Notes: generated by a model from the sequence alone, not told the origin. A stretch of 64,000 nucleotides of DNA from Loripinus fragilis (GCA_964019695.1 OZ026516.1:95976368-96040367); one strand, 5' to 3'. Counted from the stretch's first letter, positions 37,801 through 50,917 are shown. Made by a program: numbers and translations.

Positions 37801-39874
37801 GTTTTAAAATTCAAAAATTGTTTGAATATACAAAAAAGTAAAGTAAATAAGAATAAAAAAAATGTTTGATAAATCATGATCTGCCAGGTTTCGAACCCAC
37901 AGGTACATGTCCTGTAGTTGTTTTGGTGATTTTGATGAAAACCACTTAGACCCCTCAGCTATTTGGTCTCAATAATATTTAGGATTAACATTCCCTTATA
38001 AGTCACTGATTGGTTTACAAGGGACATTACTCTTCATGATATAGAAATTAACCTCATTTAGCAAAACAGTAATATTTGGCTAATTAGCCAACTGGCAATA
38101 TCACAATGTTTTAGTTTCATTCTGTGTAAAATATCTATATACAAATAAACAAAGCAAACTGCTCTGGAAACTATAGAGATATTTTCTTAATAATAAAAAC
38201 CATGCATGTTTAATAAATTTTTCATTCATAACCTTGCTGAATTTGGCCATTCTAAGTTTGTTTTCCAATGCTGCTATGCACAACGAGCCATGCTTTCATG
38301 CAGGCTCGTCAACAAGCGGATTTCTCCGAGGGAGGATTCGCAAAGTTAGTTCCCTTTTTTTTCTTTTTTCTTTTTAAATATTTTTTTTTTTTGTTTTTTT
38401 TTTTATTTCCCCCTAGTGGTTCCCAGGGTTGGTTCGACATCCCTATGGGGTTGTGGTGGTGGGGGGAGGGGGGGGGTAAACAATAGGATCTACCTCAGGA
38501 GTAGAACCTGCCAGTCAATACTGGTAATAAGGTAGTAAATAAGTAACTAAGATCACCCTTTCTATATAATTGTGCAAACCACTTTATCCAAATTATAAAG
38601 TCAACTGATGTCAATGCAGAAAAGCTTTGTGAATCTGTGTTTTGCATTTTGTACATTTCATGTGGTTGTACACCTTCAGTTATTTTCATAACAGTACAAA
38701 CAGTGAATGCCTAGATGGAATGGCACATAGTGTGATATTTCACCAGGGTCTACACTGTTTGTAATGATAAAAGCAATATTCAAGATAGTAAGAAATACAT
38801 CTTTTTTACAGAAACTTTGACAAGCAACCTTTTAAAGTACAGCTCCATACTTTGTGTCCCATTAGAATATAAAGGTGTTATCAAATAGACTGTAGCGTTC
38901 ACCAAGGCTCTTTACATTTGACCATATCTATTATCACACTGCATTTTCACTGGCAACTTATCCTCCTACAGAACATACGGGGTAGCACATGCCCTAACTA
39001 GCTGTGCATCAATAGTTTGGCAGCCACTCTCCCTTGATCCCCTCTGGAACAAAGTAACAACAGGTTGATGCTTTGGTTGTTCAGTCCTTGCGTTATGTGG
39101 ATGTCTTTATCTGTCTGTGTGTTCTGACATTTCTTCCTCTTGACGCCATGGAATGGTATGTGATATATGTTTGTTGCATTTTCTGCTAAGCAAGTTTTTT
39201 TTTGTTAAGCTGTGCTTGTGATACTATCATTTTCACAAAACAAAACATCCGGTTTGGTAGCCCACGAAAATAGTACCTTTTAAAAAATGTAAATCGCAGT
39301 ATTCGTGTCTTATATTTAATAAATGGGTGCTCTTTTGGACGTTAAACTTGTCTGTGACTAAGAATTTGTGTAATGTTTGTTATGCTGATGAAAACACATT
39401 CATCTTTGTGTGGACTATTTTGTCATCTACCATGGCAACGACAGACGCTGCTATGATTTGAAGTTGAATTCCGTAACTGCCCACCAAAGAGTAGACATTG
39501 TTAAATAAACAATGTTATAAAGGCTGGTTAGTATTTTTACTTTTCTTGAAAAGCTCAAAAACAGAATAGAAAATAATCCAAACAATATCTGAAAAAAAAA
39601 GATGCAGAGGATTGTCATTTGTCAGTTTGCATGGCTTTGAATGGGGCCGAATGTATTAGTGCACGAACACTTGATGATGCAAGATCACCCACACTGTGGT
39701 ATCTTGGGCTAGAACACGAGATTTTGGTGCTTAAAGCATGTGCGCAAAAGCCTCCTCTGAAAGTCTATGCTGGCGTATCGAGTGGAAATATAGGTTTAAT
39801 TATTATCTGAGTGTTTATCTACTCCCATTCTTTCTGTATGCGAGCTGTGAAGGCTATGTCGAGACTGCGCATTT
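34841..39874. repeat. Macrosatellite unit 5
   Basis: 5034 bp. Left-half variants as in unit 3 (GGCTCAGCATGC, GAGTAGAGC); right-half AACAATAGG as in unit 4. It also has private changes such as GAGTAACGAATG near 37412. Confidence 0.9.
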
Positions 39875-42800
39875 GCGCAAGCTCGCCTGAGCCTTCATTG
39901 CTCGACCATATGATATGTGCCAAAATTTCGTGATCTGGCCCAATAATAATACATTTATGCCTGTTAAGTTTGTGCAAAACCTCATGGGAGACACATTTTA
40001 TTGAAGTAAATTCTCGCTATTGAGCCCATTAAATCTCATGAGAAAAACTCAAATCTCATAGAGGACACATGCAATTAACAATTAAATCTCATCAGAACGT
40101 TCGTAGTTTATTGGCTACACATAAGCATGTAAATAAAACTAAAACCTCAAGGGAAAGTTCATAGCTCATGGGCTACAAATGCGACTACAACTAAGAACTC
40201 CGAATCTCACAAGAATATTCATAGCTCACTGGCTAAGCATACAATTTGAACAAAAATCTCGTGAGAAAGCTCATAAGCTTTGGGTGACACATGCAATTCG
40301 AACTAAAATCCCACAAGAAATTTCATAGATAGCTCATGGGAGACACATGCGATCAGAACTAAAATCTCACCAAAAAGTTCAAAGCGCATGGGCAACACAT
40401 GTGATAAGAACTACAATAAAACAAAAAGTTCATAGCTCATTGGCGATACTTGCGATTACTAAATGTTCACGTGAAAGTTCATAACCCCAGGGCCAGGCAG
40501 AACATGTGAATAGAACTATATTTGCCAGAGGTTCATAGCCCCAGGGCGACACATGTAATTAGAACTAAAATCCCATAAGAAAGTTCAAAAAAGCCAATGG
40601 GTGACACATGTGATTAGAACTAAAATCGCACATTAATAAAAGTTATTGGCTCATGGGCAACCCATTTGACTAAAATTGAAAACTGACATAACCAAAGAAG
40701 TTTTATAGCTCATAGGCGACTCATGTGATATGAACTAAAATCTCACAAAAAGTTCATAGTTCATGGGCGATACATGCGAGTGGAGCTAAATTCTTGTGAG
40801 AAGTTCATAACCCATGGGCGACCCGTGCAAGTAGAACTACTGCCTGACAAGAAAGTGCAAAGCTCAAGGGCTGGACATGGTATACGGACTAAAATCACAC
40901 AAAAAGTTCATAGCTAATGGGCGACACATGCGATTAGAGCTAAATCAGCGCGAGAAAATTAATAGCACATCTGCGACACATACGATAAGAACTAAAATAA
41001 CACCAAAAGCCCATAACTCATGAGCGACACATGAGATTAGAACTAAATTCTCGCGAGAAATGTCATAGCCCATGGGCGACAAACGCAATTAGAACAAAAA
41101 TCCCACAAGAAAGTTCAAGGCTCATGGCTTACACATGCCATAAGAACTAAAATTACACAAAATGTGGATAGCTCATGGACGTCACGTGCGATTAGAACTA
41201 AATTAGCGTGAGAAAGTTTATAGCCCATGGGCGACACATGCGATTAAAGCAAAAATCTCACAATAAAGTCCAAAGCTCATGAGCGACACATGTGATTGGA
41301 ACTAAAATCACAAAAAAAGTTCATAGCTCATGGGCGAGAAAGTGCATAGGTTATAATGCACCAAACTAGAGTTCTAGATTCACTCTAAAATTTTCGCATC
41401 CTCATTTTAAATTTTATTTAGTTAATTGATACGTTCTGACAACGCTCTGACACGACTTCTAAGATGTACTGGCTCGTTTTAGCATAGCCTGCACCAGGTG
41501 CCAGATAAAATCGCATAAAAAAGCTCATAGCTGGTGCGTTATACGCAGTTTTCTGAATGAGAGTACAACTTCTGGGCAGTCTCCTCCGAGCCTTCATTTG
41601 TCAAACGTGAAAAGTATGGTGGTAGATGAAAGTAAACACCAAAAATAATGCTCGTTGTAGATTCATGTCTAAGAAATATTAAGCAGATATGGGTCTCATT
41701 ACGAGAAACGTCTTTTTGTGGTTTACGACAAGGTAAAGCTTAATCCAGCCTGTCTAGCTACAGAGCCTAGTATGTAGAATGCTGAAATATATCCTGTACA
41801 TGTAGCTAGTTCGGCTACCGTACCTACCAGAAAGTGAAAAACAAAGGAGCAGATCAGTCTGCGCCGATGCACAGGCTGGTCTGCGCCTTTCTTGTTGGTA
41901 TGCAACAACATCAGGTTTTCTTGTGATGATGCTAATATGCAATAAGGATACTGTGCGAGCAGAGAATGTGCTGTAAAGACTTTGTAGATGAACAGGCTAA
42001 TTGGAGGCTTCGCTGGACACTCATAAGATAGGCTCTAAATGGTCGTTGCTTCATTGCTTTTTGGTGATAAGCAAATGGTCGAACGAGCCTGCACATATGC
42101 ACAGACTCGACAAACTAGTTCACTCCCTTTATACACACTACGTGTAACAAGAACCCAGATCCAGCCCTACTGGATAACTGCGCATGCTCGTTTAAAGAAA
42201 AGCTGTTCATATCTGTGATGAGTACTATTTTCACTGGATCTAGCCTGTGTAACCCTAATGTAGAAAAATATTATTTGAGCATCATGCATGAAAAGCCCAC
42301 ATCACCTCGCATATTATCATAAGGGTTATAACAAATTCGACCAGCACATGAGATTTTGCTATGTCTTATCCATGGACAAGACTCTCTTCAAACCATATAC
42401 ATAGCTAGCTGAGCCTCCATATACTTCGATACTTTATATATGCGAGTATCGAAGGCTCTTACGATCCTGCGCCGATGTACAGGCTCGTTTGAGCATTCGC
42501 TGATCGCCTATATGATGAGTACTGAAATCTCGTGAGCTGGCCCAACAATATTTCATCTGTGCCTGGTATGTCTGGGCATTTAGCTTAAAAAATGTTTCGT
42601 GTCCTGTAGCCATTGTGGTACACGTGCACGTCATGGTTGTAATACTCAAGATGCGCATACATTTTTATTTAGTGCTTAGTACAATCTCAATATCCAGTAT
42701 CTTGATTTGGCCATCTCAACGTCATGGTTGTAATACTCAAGATGCGCATACACTATTATTTAGTGCTTAGTACAATCTCAATATTTGGCCATCTCAAAAG

Positions 42801-44824
42801 TCATGTATAGTTGAGGATATTAATGGAATGATAATGCGTTTTAAAATTCAAAAATTGTTTGAATATACAAAAAAGTAAAGTAAATAAGAATAAAAAAAAT
42901 GTTTGATAAATCATGATCTGCCAGGTTTCGAACCCACAGGTACATGTCCTGTAGTTGTTTTGGTGATTTTGATGAAAACCACTTAGACCCCTCAGCTATT
43001 TGGTCTCAATAATATTTAGGATTAACATTCCCTTATAAGTCACTGATTGGTTTACAAGGGACATTACTCTTCATGATATAGAAATTAACCTCATTTAGCA
43101 AAACAGTAATATTTGGCTAATTAGCCAACTGGCAATATCACAATGTTTTAGTTTCATTCTGTGTAAAATATCTATATACAAATAAACAAAGCAAACTGCT
43201 CTGGAAACTATAGAGATATTTTCTTAATAATAAAAACCATGCATGTTTAATAAATTTTTCATTCATAACCTTGCTGAATTTGGCCATTCTAAGTTTGTTT
43301 TCCAATGCTGCTATGCACAACGAGCCATGCTTTCATGCAGGCTCGTCAACAAGCGGATTTCTCCGAGGGAGGATTCGCAAAGTTAGTTCCCTTTTTTTTC
43401 TTTTTTCTTTTTAAATATTTTTTTTTTTGTTTTTTGTTTTTATTTCCCCCTAGTGGTTCCCAGGGTTGGTTCGACATCCCTATGGGGTTGTGGTGTGGTG
43501 GTGGGGGGAGGGGGGTAAACAATGGGATCTACCTCAGTGGTAGAACCTGCCAGTCAATACTGGTAATAAGGTAGTAAATAAGTAACTAAGATCACCCTTT
43601 CTATATAATTGTGCAAACCACTTTATCCAAATTATAAAGTCAACTGATGTCAATGCAGAAAAGCTTTGTGAATCTGTGTTTTGCATTTTGTACATTTCAT
43701 GTGGTTGTACACCTTCAGTTATTTTCATAACAGTACAAACAGTGAATGCCTAGATGGAATGGCACATAGTGTGATATTTCACCAGGGTCTACACTGTTTG
43801 CAATGATAAAAGCAATATTCAAGATATTAAGAAATACATCTTTTTTACAGAAACTTTGACAAGCAACCTTTTAAAGTACAGCTCCATACTTTGTGTCCCA
43901 TTAGAATATAAAGGTGTTATCAAATAGACTGTAGCGTTCACCAAGGCTCTTTACATTTGACCATATCTATTATCACACTGCATTTTCACTGGCAACTTAT
44001 CCTCCTACAGAACATATGGGGTAGCACATGCCCTAACTAGCTGTGCATCAATAGTTTGGCAGCCACTCTCCCTTGATCCCCTCTGGAACAAAGTAACAAC
44101 AGGTTGATGCTTTGGTTGTTCAGTCCTTGCGTTATGTGGATGTCTTTATCTGTCTGTGTGTTCTGACATTTCTTCCTCTTGACGCCATGGAATGGTATGT
44201 GATATATGTTTGTTGCATTTTCTGCCAAGCAAGTTTTTTGTTAAGCTGTGCTTGTGATACTATCATTTTCACAAAACAAAACATCCGGTTTGGTAGCCCA
44301 CGAAAATAGTACCTTTTAAAAAATGTAAATCGCAGTATTCGTGTCTTATATTTAATAAATGGGTGCTCTTTTGGACGTTAAACTTGTCTGTGACTAAGAA
44401 TTTGTGTAATGTTTGTTATGCTGATGAAAACACATTCATCTTTGTGTGGACTATTTTGTCATCTACCATGGCAACGACAGACGCTGCTATGATTTGAAGT
44501 TGAATTCCGTAACTGCCCACCAAAGAGTAGACATTGTTAAATAAACAATGTTATAAAGGCTGGTTAGTATTTTTACTTTTCTTGAAAAGCTCAAAAACAG
44601 AATAGAAAATAATCCAAACAATATCTGAAAAAAAAGATGCAGAGGTTTGTCATTTGTCAGTTTGCATGGCTTTGAATGGGGCCGAATGTATTAGTGCACG
44701 AACACTTGATGATGCAAGATCACCCACACTGTGGTATCTTGGGCTAGAACACGAGATTTTGGTGCTTAAAGCATGTGCGCAAAAGCCTCCTCTGAAAGTC
44801 TATGCTGGCGTATCGAGTGGAAAT
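39875..44824. repeat. Macrosatellite unit 6 (right edge, truncated)
   Basis: Left-half variants as in unit 4; right-half CTGCCAAGC (near 44223) and AACAATGGG as in unit 3. The unit ends at GAGTGGAAAT (44824), where a different dispersed repeat begins. Confidence 0.9.
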
Positions 44825-45013
44825 TCACAAATTTTCATCAACAATGCAGAATATATTGGGTAAGCATCTGATACCTACATGTGAAATTTGAACCCATTCA
44901 GAGAAGTTAAAATTGTTCATAAAAATTCCGACAGTGCCGTCCCTTTGAAACGTTATGAAATTTCTTCTCAATATTCACCAAATTGCATCAAACTTCCAGA
45001 ATATAATAATAAT
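44825..45013 (+). repeat. Dispersed ~145-bp repeat at the array edge
   Basis: Contains CATGTGAAATTTGAACCCAT, CAGAGAAGTTAAAA, a GACAGTGCCG block and CATCAAACTTCCAGAATAT. Two more tandem copies lie at about 46505-46770. It forms the junction with the macrosatellite and is interrupted by the MITE at 45014-45249. Confidence 0.8.
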
Positions 45014-45249
45014 GAGCCATGACATGAGATTTCCAACAATGTGGTATGTGCGATCAGCAAGCTTCAGACCAGCCTGCGCATACGCGCAGTCTGATCAGAG
45101 CCTTTGCTAGTCGTTTGCATATTCTATGAATATTAAGCTACTGACTGAACATTATTGTGAGTTTCTAAGCTTAAAAGGAGGCTACACAGGCTCGTCTGAG
45201 TCTACACTTGTCAAAATGCCACATTGTTTGAAATCACATGTCACGGCTC
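45014..45249. mobile_element. MITE, same family as the Rac-intron MITE
   Basis: 236 bp, inverse orientation to 674-910: ends GAGCCATGACATGAGATTTC and GAAATCACATGTCACGGCTC. AAT is found on both sides. The internal GCGCATACGCGCAGTCTGAT palindrome is conserved. Non-coding. Confidence 0.85.
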
Positions 45250-46499
45250 AATTATCTTGATCAGCATCTATACTGAACGAAACTTCTAAACCGCCAGTTT
45301 ACACAACACATCTTTTCAATATAGCTCGTTTATTATCAAATTGTTTGAAATGATAGTTGACACAGTTTATTTGGGCACATGTATCCGTCGATTAATTATA
45401 ACAAAGTTCGATTCAATAAGAATGTGCATTTATGCGTAACGAAATAGTACTTATACCGGTTTTGCACGTGGAACACGATGCTAAATGTTTTTGGCCTTAT
45501 GTATACTGGTATTTTCATCGACAACTATCCGACAAATTAATTTTATCACAAAAATGCCAACGTTTGGGTTGTATGAGTATAAAGTAGAGGGGTCGGGCTG
45601 TGGGTTCAATCGAAAACGCGGCCTCGCTGAGACTGATTTATAATTTATCATAAAGTTTGACATGTTTTGATAGAGCCAAATGTTTACACCACAACCTGTC
45701 GGATATTTTTCATTTTTGCACTCGTATGACGAAAAAAAATCGACAAAATACTGAGTATTACGTATGTCATAAAATGTCCTGTATAGTCCACCATACTTTG
45801 ATGCGGCGATGCATAAATGCTGCATTCGAACGTCGGAAGTGTCGAGAGTGATGTGCAGTACTCAGTTCATGGGTGACGGATGTTTCAATGATATTGTAGA
45901 CAAAATCATTTCATCTCCATAAACGCTTTTTTGTGTTCTTTTATGTCATATGGGCCTCCATAGGAGCAATGCATTTCGTGAAAATTGCTACTTTATTACA
46001 AAATAGACATGATAGTGTTCAATAATGTCCATTTACAGCACCAGAAAATTTCAATAATATTGTGGACAAAAACATGTCATCTCCATAAGCATTATTGTGT
46101 TGTTTTATGTCATATGGGCTTCCATAGGAACATTGTGGAATACCTGAAAATTGCTACTTAATAAAAGCGAAACCCAACAATGTTCAATAATGTCTATTTA
46201 TAACGCCATTAAGTTGGTGTTTTTCACTTTAGGTCCCTTGAATACTCGGTTTTAAGCAATGAGTTCAAATTCTAGCGTTTGTGTGAAAATGAAATGTGAT
46301 TGTGCCTTTATACAGTCTATCAATTAAGCATGTTAATTTCAATTTATGAAAATGAAATTTTGACAGGTTCTGTTTAATTGATTTTTCCATCATATTGAGT
46401 GTCAATTGTAGCAATGTATATATTATATATGCTAAGATATATTAGAAAATATCGAGTGGCGGTTTGGAAGAATAATATGCATTTGAAACGTTTGTCCTC
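45250..46499. other. Intergenic stretch with a ~165-bp tandem duplication
   Basis: At about 45885-46040 and 46045-46200 the same block is duplicated (ATTGTAGACAAAATCATTTC / ATTGTGGACAAAAACATGTC; TTTTATGTCATATGGGC; GTTCAATAATGTCCATTTA). No recognisable gene: the 114-codon ORF at 45481-45825 (minus) resembles nothing I know. Confidence 0.6.
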
Positions 46500-46504
46500 A
46501 GTTT

Positions 46505-46770
46505 CTTAAACCTGCATGTGAAATTTGAACCCATTCAGAGAAGTAAAAATATTTCATGAAAAAATGACAACAGTACCGGCAATTTGAAATATTATGAAAT
46601 TTCCACATCTTCTCAAAGTTCCCTGAATTTCATCAAACTTGCAGAATATTTTGAAATCAACATCTGAAACCTGCATGTGAAATTTGATCCCATTCAGAGA
46701 AGTTCAAATTTATCGTGAAAAAATGCCGACAGTGCAGGCATTTGAAATATGAAATTTCCACATCTTTTCA
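46505..46770 (+). repeat. Two tandem copies of the ~145-bp dispersed repeat
   Basis: CCTGCATGTGAAATTTGAAC at 46510 and CCTGCATGTGAAATTTGATC at about 46670. Both are followed by CCATTCAGAGAAGT and AAATTTCCACATCTT, as at 44825-45013. Confidence 0.85.
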
Positions 46771-46876
46771 AAATCGCTTGCCTAGTTAATATTTACACAT
46801 ATAAATTTATGATAATGTGTATACAGGTCCCATAATGATATGGGCATCAACACGAGAGAACTTGTCTTCGGTTATT

Positions 46877-46963
46877 GCGAATAACAAAGGCGCCAGATCA
46901 GCCGACGCAGGCACAGATCAGACTGCGCAGCCGCACAGTCTGATCAGCGCCTTTGTTGTTCGC
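46877..46963. repeat. 87-bp imperfect palindrome
   Basis: GCGAATAACAAAGGCGC pairs with GCGCCTTTGTTGTTCGC. The interior has GATCAGACTGCGCAGCCGCA and CAGTCTGATC. Member of the dispersed hairpin family. Confidence 0.8.
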
Positions 46964-47134
46964 TTACTGAAAAGTATTATACTCCGACTGGACTTAATAC
47001 AGGCGAAATTTCAATTTTCTATATAGTCTCCGTAGCTGAGCAGGCTTGTTTGAGTTTGACCTGGTTGGAATCACGAAGACAGGTTTTCTCACGACGAGGC
47101 CAATATTCTTCCGAGTTTTTCAAAAACTAAACTT

Positions 47135-47340
47135 TTAAATCAGAAATTTTCGCGAGGGTTTGATTTTCGCGAAACTTAGCATCCGTGAAGTTTCGCGAAA
47201 ATAAAGCCTTAGTGAAATGACGAAATCACTCTGTGGGTAAATCATGCTCCAGTCGCGGATTTTTAACATCGAAAACATGTCTTTTAAAATAACCGTTATT
47301 CGCCAAAAAAGAATTCTTTAGAAAAATTTGAATTTACAGT
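47135..47340. mobile_element. TTTTCGCGA repeat element, copy 1
   Basis: Repeated TTTTCGCGA / TCGCGAAAA motifs (GAAATTTTCGCGAGGGTTTG, GAAGTTTCGCGAAAAT). Right end GAATTTACAGT. The copy at 52831-52999 begins with the complementary ACTGTAAATTCAGAAATTTT, so the family has ACTGTAAATTC inverted ends. Confidence 0.65.
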
Positions 47341-48979
47341 ATAGTAGTAAGTGCAATGCATTCATTATTTTCTTTAAATATTGATTTTTTTTTATTTTGT
47401 TGTTTTTAGAAGGAAATTGGATTGTAAATTAAAGTGTTTTTCCACAAAAGCAAAATTAGTGAAAAAATAAGAAAGAAAGTGTAGAAGAAATTATTTGCAA
47501 ACAAAGGATTTTATGGTAGGTGATACGATGATACGATAGAGACGTCTGTGGGCCGCATCTTAAACCAATGAAATCAGTAAACTCTCAGTTTTCTAACACG
47601 TATACTTCAAATGCAAAATGGCATTGAAACAAAAACAGCAAAAATAATACGTGACGCCCCTAAAACGGTTATTGACTCATTCACGTTATAAAGGTAAAAC
47701 TTGTTTCAGTCTGGTCAGCACCTTTGTTATTTATGAAAGGTATACTTGTTTCATTGATTGCGGCCAGCACCAGGTACAAGTAGACATTCGAGTACAGCGA
47801 AGATTCAAAATAGTCTGCACATCCACACAGTCTGATCAGAGTCTTGGTTTTCCGCCTGAAAAAAAAAACTTTGAACCCTTGGCTATCCTAAGTGCGACCA
47901 TTGGAGACTCAGATCAGACTGCGCGGAAGCGCAGGCTGATTTGATTCTTCGATGGACACACATGCCAACCCGTACTTTTTCATGGACTAGAGCTCATTAT
48001 TATTTGCTGCCGGCTTAGGTTTGGTGACACTGTAGCTGAGCGGGCTTGATCCAGTTTTACTAAGGCGATCCTCAAATGGAATGCAATAATAATCACGATC
48101 TCGATTGAATGATTTTGGCTTCAAGTCCGGGTCAACAATATTTCAGTCATGTCAACTCCTCCCAGAGAGAGGGAGAGAGAGAAAAATAGAATCGACTAAA
48201 AGGCCTTGACCACCACCTAAATTTGCCTCAAGTGAAGCAAATTTTATCATGTCAAGCATGACAGGCCATGCAGTGATCACGCTCTAACATAGATCAGCTT
48301 TTGGTACTTTTCGTCGCATGTGCGAGCACGGAAACGGAAGGCTCAGACGAGCCTGCTCAAACACACAGTCTTTTCAGAGCCTTCATTGCTCGCAGAAATA
48401 AGGTGGGAACACAGATGAAGGCTCATGTCAAAATTAGGTTTCTCTCTCCACTTGCACAAACGTGATACATATGATTACGAAACCTATAAACCGGTTCAAA
48501 TAGGTGAACTTTTTAGTCACGTTCGGTTCGGGCTCGGGCTGACTACAAGCCAAGATAAGAAGTGGGTCCAGATTACTGTTTTTTTGTTGTCTTTTCTGCA
48601 TAAAAAACGCTCATTGTTGTGCGTTTTAGAATCGTCTAATCGAGTGTTTAATGGCAACAAAATTGGGAAATAACACAATATTTCAGCTGGGAAAAGGAGG
48701 CTGGTAAAAGTGCCTCACATGTATCTAGGTCGGTAGCCAGCGAATCGTTTTATAGGGGTTTCATTACTCAGCCTTGAGAATCAGAGCCAAACGTTCGTGG
48801 GGCATTGCCCGACCTGCAGTGGGAGCGTAACGATTATAACCCCCAATACGTCATTGGACATTTATGAAAATGACAATGATGAATAAATAAAAGTACTATC
48901 TTAAAGCCTTGATTCTTCTGACTGATATCTATCTTTCTTGGTATTCCGACCGTATTTGATCATACTGTTAAGAAATCTA

Positions 48980-49020
<41 letters not shown>

Positions 49021-49254
49021 GAGAGAGAGACCCTAATACCACAGTATCAAAACTCCTTCATAGTCTAGACAATAACCACAATCGGAATAAGATTTTTTTC
49101 TAATAGGTCGGCCAAGTTCGTTCATTTTGGACTACCATCAGTATTTCAGAACCACAATGCTAACTGAACAATGACAAAAATGGCTGCCATGCCCATATTA
49201 AGGCAATTTTTTTTTAAAAAAAAAATCGTATTCGCCATCTAACCAAATATTCAA
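47341..49254. other. Intergenic stretch with palindromes and a GA microsatellite
   Basis: Degenerate hairpin-family copies at about 47795-47860 and 47875-47960, a clear one at 48321-48394 (GCGAGCAC...GAAGGCTCAGACGAGCCTG ... GAGCCTTCATTGCTCGC), and a (GA)n tract at 48983-49032. No gene recognised. Confidence 0.6.
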
Positions 49255-49435
49255 CGACCCTGGGTTTTGGTATGTTGTATTGTGGATGTTGGGGCGTTTC
49301 GCTGGCGTGTCGATGATGGCCCGCTTATGGTGGTTCCTGGATCCTCCCTCCCCTTATCACCTAGAAAAAACGAAAAAAACGTTGTCAAAGTTAGACCCCC
49401 TCTGACAAAACTTTCTTGATCCGCGCATGTAGAGC
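49255..49435 (-). mobile_element. hAT-like MITE, relative of 7315-7545
   Basis: The minus strand reads TGCGCGGATCAAGAAAGTTT, GTCAGAGGGGGTCTAACTTT and GACAACG, collinear with 7315-7375. The GGCGTTTCGCTGG/GATGATGGCC block is also shared. No duplication clear. Confidence 0.65.
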
Positions 49436-50917
49436 CTTTCAAATTTTGTTCAATGATGATCCCAGGCTGAATTAATTTGACATTGTAAAACTTATATCAA
49501 TGCCATCTACATACTTTTGATTCACTGTCCGGTGGGCGCTTTGGGACCTAAGGTCCTCTGTTTTTATCATGCTATGGCATTCAGGGGCAATGACTCATAA
49601 AGTTTGAAACTTATTGCCATATGACAGAAGCAAATTATGATCTTCAGTTGACCACGGTAAAGTTTTTGAACAATTTTCATTCTTTTGCGGTTTTTAATTT
49701 CAAGTAATGTTGCTGTTACATGTTCTAATTGCTCCAGCTATAATAAAAAGGCGCGGCAACTCTTGCTAGGGTGCATTAATATGCTGTTGCTTTATCCATT
49801 GCGGTTTGTGTGGCAGACGACTATGGTAGTAGATATTCCATACAAGAAGATACAAAAAAAATCCAACATTCGAACGTCGATTTTTCGAAATGCTCGCTTA
49901 ATCGAAATGAATTTGGGACACACTGGTTTCAGAGAATTTGATACTAATCATTTTGGAGTTAGGTATATTGTGTTTACTTCCCTATAATTCGAAATACTGA
50001 TAATTCGAAACAAAACCTTTAGTCCCCAAGAAGACCGTCTATAGTGTGAAGCATTGTTACAGTTTGAAGAAAAAAAATCAATAAAGATTTTCGATCATAA
50101 TGAAATTTCTTCATCAACGAATTCTAGCCTCTTCAGCCATCCGAATTAGACTAGCTACTAGTACAAGTATATAAAGTGACATGATGGTAGAAAAAATGTT
50201 TTGAGGACTGTGGCCAGTCTAGTGCCAATGACTTACGAACTTTGACTGTATAAAGGAATCCGCATGCAGCAAGTTAAGAGTTCATGCTGCCCAAGGACCG
50301 AATGGAATAACGAAGCAGCTGATTCGACTCTGCATAGGCTGTTCTGTGTCCTTTATGTTTGGCATGAAATAAAACTAGAATTTATCGCGACCGTGACCGT
50401 TTCCAAACAGCGTCGATCTTAATGATACGCGGTCAAAAAAACGCGGTCAGCTTATCTCGGTCATATCTCAACCAAAACACGACCTCTTTTCGATGGCACC
50501 TTGGCTTGAATTGTTTAGACGCAAGGCCATGACGGATGCGGATCAGCACATCAAACATCTTCGCAAGACAAGGGCACTGTGGCCACTTCGTTCGAAGTGG
50601 ACAAAACACCCTTTGCATGCGAAGTGACACACCAATCTTTAAAAACAGTCTTGCAGAACAAGCTCAACCAAGCCCCAACAGGGTTTATTCTAAGATTCTA
50701 AAACCAGGGGGGGGGGGGGGAGTATAGAATAGCGAGCATTTTACTTAAATTTCAATATTTTCTCTTCTTTTTCTATATAAAAATATGTCCTCCTTCTTAT
50801 AATTAGGGAGGGGGATCTTTCAAAACAAAATGGGGGAAATCTCCCAATCCCCCTGCCTAGAATAAACCCGCCCCAATCGATTGATCATGAGTGATCATGT
50901 TGGTCTATTCGACTACC
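49436..50917. other. Unassigned intergenic stretch
   Basis: No recognisable gene. A stretch around 49850-50010 has repeated TTCGAAA motifs that may be a remnant of a pogo-like element (weak). Poly-G tract at about 50708-50720. Confidence 0.4.

Larger units (their letters stand above)
15939..44824. repeat. ~29-kb macrosatellite array of six ~5-kb units
   Basis: Six head-to-tail units start at the GCGCAAGCTCGCCTGAGCC landmark: 15939, 19754, 24809, 29844, 34841 and 39875. Homology stops abruptly at 44824. Unit lengths are 3815, 5055, 5035, 4997, 5034 and ~4950 bp. Each unit runs in order: hairpin, ~52-bp nested repeats, a CTAGCTACA/TGCAACAA block, a second hairpin, a tRNA-like block, poly-T and poly-G tracts, and a final block ending GTATCGAGTGGAAAT. 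Units 3-6 are nearly identical; units 1-2 are more diverged. Recurring 60-90-codon ORFs are by-products of duplication. Confidence 0.95.

Noticed and set aside
19288..44863. Recurring 60-90-codon ORFs within the ~5-kb units (for example 24553, 29588, 39619, 44654)
   Set aside because: They are repeated only because the DNA is tandemly duplicated. They overlap in several frames, contain no known motif, and unit 4 has lost the first one through a 38-bp deletion.
45481..45825. 114-codon minus-strand ORF
   Set aside because: No motif or family resemblance. It lies among dispersed repeats.
49850..50030. TTCGAAA-rich stretch as a pogo/Tigger element
   Set aside because: Suggestive composition only; no inverted ends or transposase found.
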